A stretch of DNA of 64,000 bases, taken from positions 12,524,001-12,588,000 of the forward strand of contig NC_079516.1 in assembly GCF_000801105.2 (NCBI RefSeq). Reading direction: 5' to 3'. This DNA is from Raphanus sativus (Eukaryota > Streptophyta > Magnoliopsida > Brassicales > Brassicaceae). Shown here one piece after another: positions 60,968 to 64,000 of the stretch (the stretch's first letter is position 1; each line of letters starts with the position of its first letter). Position numbers and translations under genes: made by a program. The notes under the pieces were generated by a model that ran no database searches, was not told the origin of the DNA, and worked only from the letters and a program-made list of their open reading frames with translations.

Positions 60968-62538
60968 ATGGATAAGAAGGATGAGGAGTTGAAGGATGAG
61001 GAGTTGAAGGATAAGAAGAGGAAGAGAGATTGTAAGATACTTTTTTCCCTTAAATGTGTGTTGTTTGTTTCTTAAATAAGCGTTTTTCTTTCTGTTAGCT
61101 TAAATTTGTTTAATGATTGGGTTTTGGTGTTTGCTTATCATGCTCCTGTTCGTTCTGTTTTACAGGCTTTGATAACATGAGGAAGACTATGGTCTGGTTG
61201 GACTTGGAGAACTGCAGAGTTCCCCATGACCTTAATCCAGAAGAAGTCTATCCACGGATGAAGAAGACACTTGAAGAAAATGGGTATGGTGGAGAGCTAG
61301 ATGTTGAGATCGTTATGCCTTTTACAGACGATGAAGTACCATCGGGTCTGCTCAAGACAATGAGGCTCTTTCGTGTGAAAGAATATCCAAGTAAGTTATT
61401 TTTTATTTGTCTTTTTATATTTGCGAAATTCACTAGAATGATATTTTTGTGTGTTTGTTTGTTTCAGGACCAAAAAGTCCCAGTGATCCTGAAAAAAAGG
61501 ACAACCAGATCGTTGATAATCATATCAATGGGGATATCGAAAGGTGGCTGTCTGAAAATCCAGAGCCACACAATGTGCTGATTCCAAGCGGCGATGGTGA
61601 TTTCGAGAAAATTGCCCGTAGAGTGGCCTATGATGGCAATCGCACTGGCAAAGATCAGAAGAGAGATTCTTCAGAAAAGATGCAGAAGATTGCAGAGCGC
61701 GCCTGGATTTGGAGAGATTTGCTTAGGCTTCCAAAAAGTCAATCTAATAAAGACTTGCGCTTTGATAATAAACTCTTGCATAAAGAGTTTCTAAAGAAGA
61801 ACAGGGGTGCAGATGGGAGTGTTGATGGTGAATTATATGAGAATTTCAAGAAAATGTTGGCTGAGAGGACGAGACAGTGGTAAGTTAACTGCAATTTTTA
61901 TTTGTCGTTGTAGTCAAGAAATTATTTATTTATTGAATTATTTTGATTCACAGCATTGAGGTAAAAGAAGGCGATTTGTCTTTTTCTCAAGAGTTAACAA
62001 AGTTGAAGAGAGAGGCGTTGGAGAGAGAGAAGTTGAGGATGAAGGATAAGGGGTAAGTAATTGTTTTTTACATTACTGCGATGTGAATACACAGCATGGC
62101 TGATGGATTAATTTGATTCACAGGTTTACTGATGAAGAGATAGAGTTTTTGAAGTTGAAGGTGCCCTTGGAGCCAAAAATTTATGAAGAGTTGGTGGCAA
62201 AACATAAAAAGGAGGGAGAGTTGAGGAGGAGTCGGTAAGTAAGATGAATGTATATGATAACTGTACTTTTTTTTTTATATGATAACTGAATTCTGTTCTA
62301 TTGCCTTCACAGCATCAATGCAGGAGTTGAGATCAGGGACCAGGAGGCTGCTACTGGGGGAATCGTGGTTAGTGAGGGGAATGTTGAAGAGCTGCCGGTA
62401 GAGCAGAAGGGGAAGAAGCGAAAGGGGAAGGAGAAAGCTGTGGATGAGGAGGATGACAAAGAGTTTGCCGAGCGGTCGACCAAGATTGGGCGCGAGATGA
62501 CTAAAAAGATACAGGGACCAGGAGGCAGCGATATCTAG
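60968..62538 (+). CDS. NYN-domain protein, putative endoribonuclease
   Basis: Six exons (60968-61031, 61166-61390, 61468-61879, 61954-62052, 62124-62234, 62313-62538) join in phase to 378 residues. After a lysine/glutamate-rich start the NYN (PIN-like) domain runs from about residue 26: MVWLDLENCRVP with the first acidic residues, and VLIPSGDGDFEKIARR with the last, as in the limkain-b1/MARF1 type. The C-terminal half is charged, helical-looking and rich in E/K, with a nuclear-localisation-like KKRKGKEK near residue 330. Many Brassicaceae genes annotated as putative endonuclease or glycosyl hydrolase have this domain, often with no known role. Substrate is unknown. Its Arabidopsis equivalent at this position is not known to me. 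Confidence 0.82.
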
Positions 62539-62709
62539 GTGGTTCCTGTTCCTTTTGTGTCGGGTTTAAGCATTGGCCTGAGCCGATGAAACTTCTTTAT
62601 TTTCCTACGTTTGACCAGGAGGCAGCGATATCTAGGTGGTTCCTGTTCCTTTTGTGTCGGGTTTAAGCATTGGCCTGAGCCGATGAAACTTCTTTATTTT
62701 CCTACGTTT
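62516..62709 (+). repeat. perfect 97-bp tandem duplication over the NYN stop codon
   Basis: 62516-62612 and 62613-62709 appear identical. The unit carries the last seven codons with the TAG and 74 bases of 3' UTR. The first stop is used, so the protein is unaffected. Perfect identity implies a recent event or an assembly artefact. Confidence 0.93.
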
Positions 62710-63324
62710 GCTTGACACAGTTCAATGATATTGTAAATGTGCCCTTCTCTTTTTGTTGGATACCATCGTTGGGACGAATTCATCTATCTTTCTGTTCCAC
62801 TTTCTTCTCTTCTCGGTTCAAAACATACTCTATTAATCGATTACTGCATCACTAAGATAAACCAGATTTTTAACCGTGTCTAAAGGATTCCGGTTACATA
62901 TCATCCAAAGAAACATTAGCTCGATCATCACATTTCGTTAAAACTTGATAATGCATCTTTGAAGGAACAAGTGATGGATGCTCTCCTATATAACTTTTGC
63001 GACCACGTTTTGAAGCTTACTAGTCTTTTCAGGTGTCAGATTCGATTGAGTTACTTTCTCAAAAGTTGCAGTTCTTTCGTGATGAAACAGTAGATGTGGC
63101 TGATCTCGTAGAACATGGGGATGTGGATGTGACAGTGATGTCTCTATAGCATGAGGCGGATAAACTTGAATGTCTACTGCCATGAGAATCTTCAGAATGA
63201 TAAGCTTGTCAAGAGCCACGAAGCTTGTAACAAATAAATATTTAATTTATTTTCGCTAAATTAATTGTATCTACATATCCAAATCTCGAAAGATGATATA
63301 CCATACCAGTATTGGTGCTTTTTC

Positions 63325-63426
63325 GATCCTGGGTTCAACACCTATGGTTCACACGAACAAGACTCATTGTCTTGAGGGGTCAAAAATATGTTAAAAGGTC
63401 ATCCCATAGGTGTTGAACCCAGGATC
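63325..63426. repeat. perfect 23-bp inverted repeat
   Basis: Arms 63325-63347 and 63404-63426 are exact reverse complements (core CTGGGTTCAACACCTATGG) around a 56-base loop. About 130 bp further, GGGTCCGCCTCTG (ending 63556) resembles the right end of an hAT element, so this may be the inside of a truncated hAT element. Confidence 0.8.
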
Positions 63427-63823
63427 TGTGGGTTCAATGAAAGCTTTTTAAACCAAATATCCTACTTTTCATTTAGTAAACACAGCTTGCAAATTTTAGT
63501 TTTGATATTTCTGTGTGTCAACTGACACCTATAACTTGCAAGTGGGTCCGCCTCTGTACAGTACCCTTAAGCTCACTACCTAATAGCACCCTTAGTTTCT
63601 GATTATGTGCTGAGACGTGTCGCGTCTATTGGAAACGCTGTGTTTCATCCACATCAACCTTCACATAGCTATTTTTTAATTAGGTTGGTCTTGCATCTTC
63701 TCGGTCCTAAATCAGTCCTTTTCACAATTACAACGTCTTCATCGTTTTTCATGTGACCGACTCTCAAGCCATCATAACAGCTACTCATTTATGGTCTAAC
63801 TCTCCTCCTATAATATTTGCTCT

Positions 63824-63965
63824 TATAAATAGGAATGTGTATTTTGCTAATTCTCATCACTTCATCTAACTCATTAATATCTCTCACTTTCAAATACAGT
63901 CTGCAACAATGGCAGCCTATCATCTCCCAGATTCAGACAATTGTTACGCATGGAGAAATATATAA
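63824..63965 (+). other. promoter-like sequence and short frame at right edge
   Basis: TATAAATA at 63824-63831, then an ATG at 63909 (context CAACAATGGC) with 18 codons before a stop (MAAYHLPDSDNCYAW...). It may be the start of a gene continuing outside the window through an intron, or nothing. Confidence 0.3.
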
Positions 63966-64000
63966 CTTCCAAACCCAGAATCGAACCATGAGAATTTTCC

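Noticed and set aside
1..64000. Bacterial-type features (operons, CRISPR, phage, ribosome binding sites)
   Set aside because: Interrupted genes, plant promoters and plant transposons throughout; no short regularly spaced repeats resembling CRISPR and no tRNA or rRNA gene recognised.

Overview
This window is nuclear DNA from a plant of the mustard family (Brassicaceae), most likely Brassica or a close relative. Genes have GT-AG introns, spacers are very AT-rich, and the transposons are typical of crucifers (short Helitrons, Emigrant/pogo and Tourist-like MITEs, hAT MITEs, a tRNA-derived SINE). From memory, the gene order matches the distal long arm of Arabidopsis thaliana chromosome 5, about At5g63800 down to At5g63550. 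Gene symbols below rest on that collinearity plus protein motifs; no database search was run.

1-32.7 kb is gene-rich. In order: a BGAL6/MUM2-like beta-galactosidase (minus, cut by the left edge), an ATAF-type NAC factor, a SHA1-like RING-variant membrane protein, diacylglycerol kinase 2, an ARIADNE-type RBR protein without RING1 and without the catalytic cysteine, SPT4, two tandem WDR26-like LisH/CTLH/WD40 genes, a small defensin and a TOL-type VHS/GAT ESCRT-0 protein. SPT4 and the first WD40 gene are divergent. The tandem duplication that made the second WD40 gene also copied the divergent promoter and a stub of SPT4.

32.7-39 kb is transposon-rich, with a Helitron nested in a long-TIR MITE, a SINE and a second Helitron. 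39-51.5 kb holds a rearranged flavonol-synthase-like/DEK cluster. One 2-oxoglutarate dioxygenase gene (FLS-a) is intact. A second (FLS-b) is split by a 1.43-kb TIR element carrying two exon pieces of a protein farnesyltransferase alpha-subunit gene. A third (FLS-c) is only a 3' fragment. Both DEK copies are damaged in different places. The duplicate pairs also preserve empty sites that date two insertions.

51.5-60.5 kb has no recognisable gene. It contains Emigrant, hAT and PIF/Harbinger-type elements, a minisatellite and short tandem duplications. At 61-62.5 kb lies a six-exon NYN-domain (putative RNase) gene whose 3' end is duplicated in a 97-bp tandem repeat. The right edge has promoter-like sequence.

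No new multi-gene system is evident. The most interesting material is structural: gene-fragment capture, decay of both DEK copies, duplication of a bidirectional promoter, and a putative non-catalytic RBR protein.
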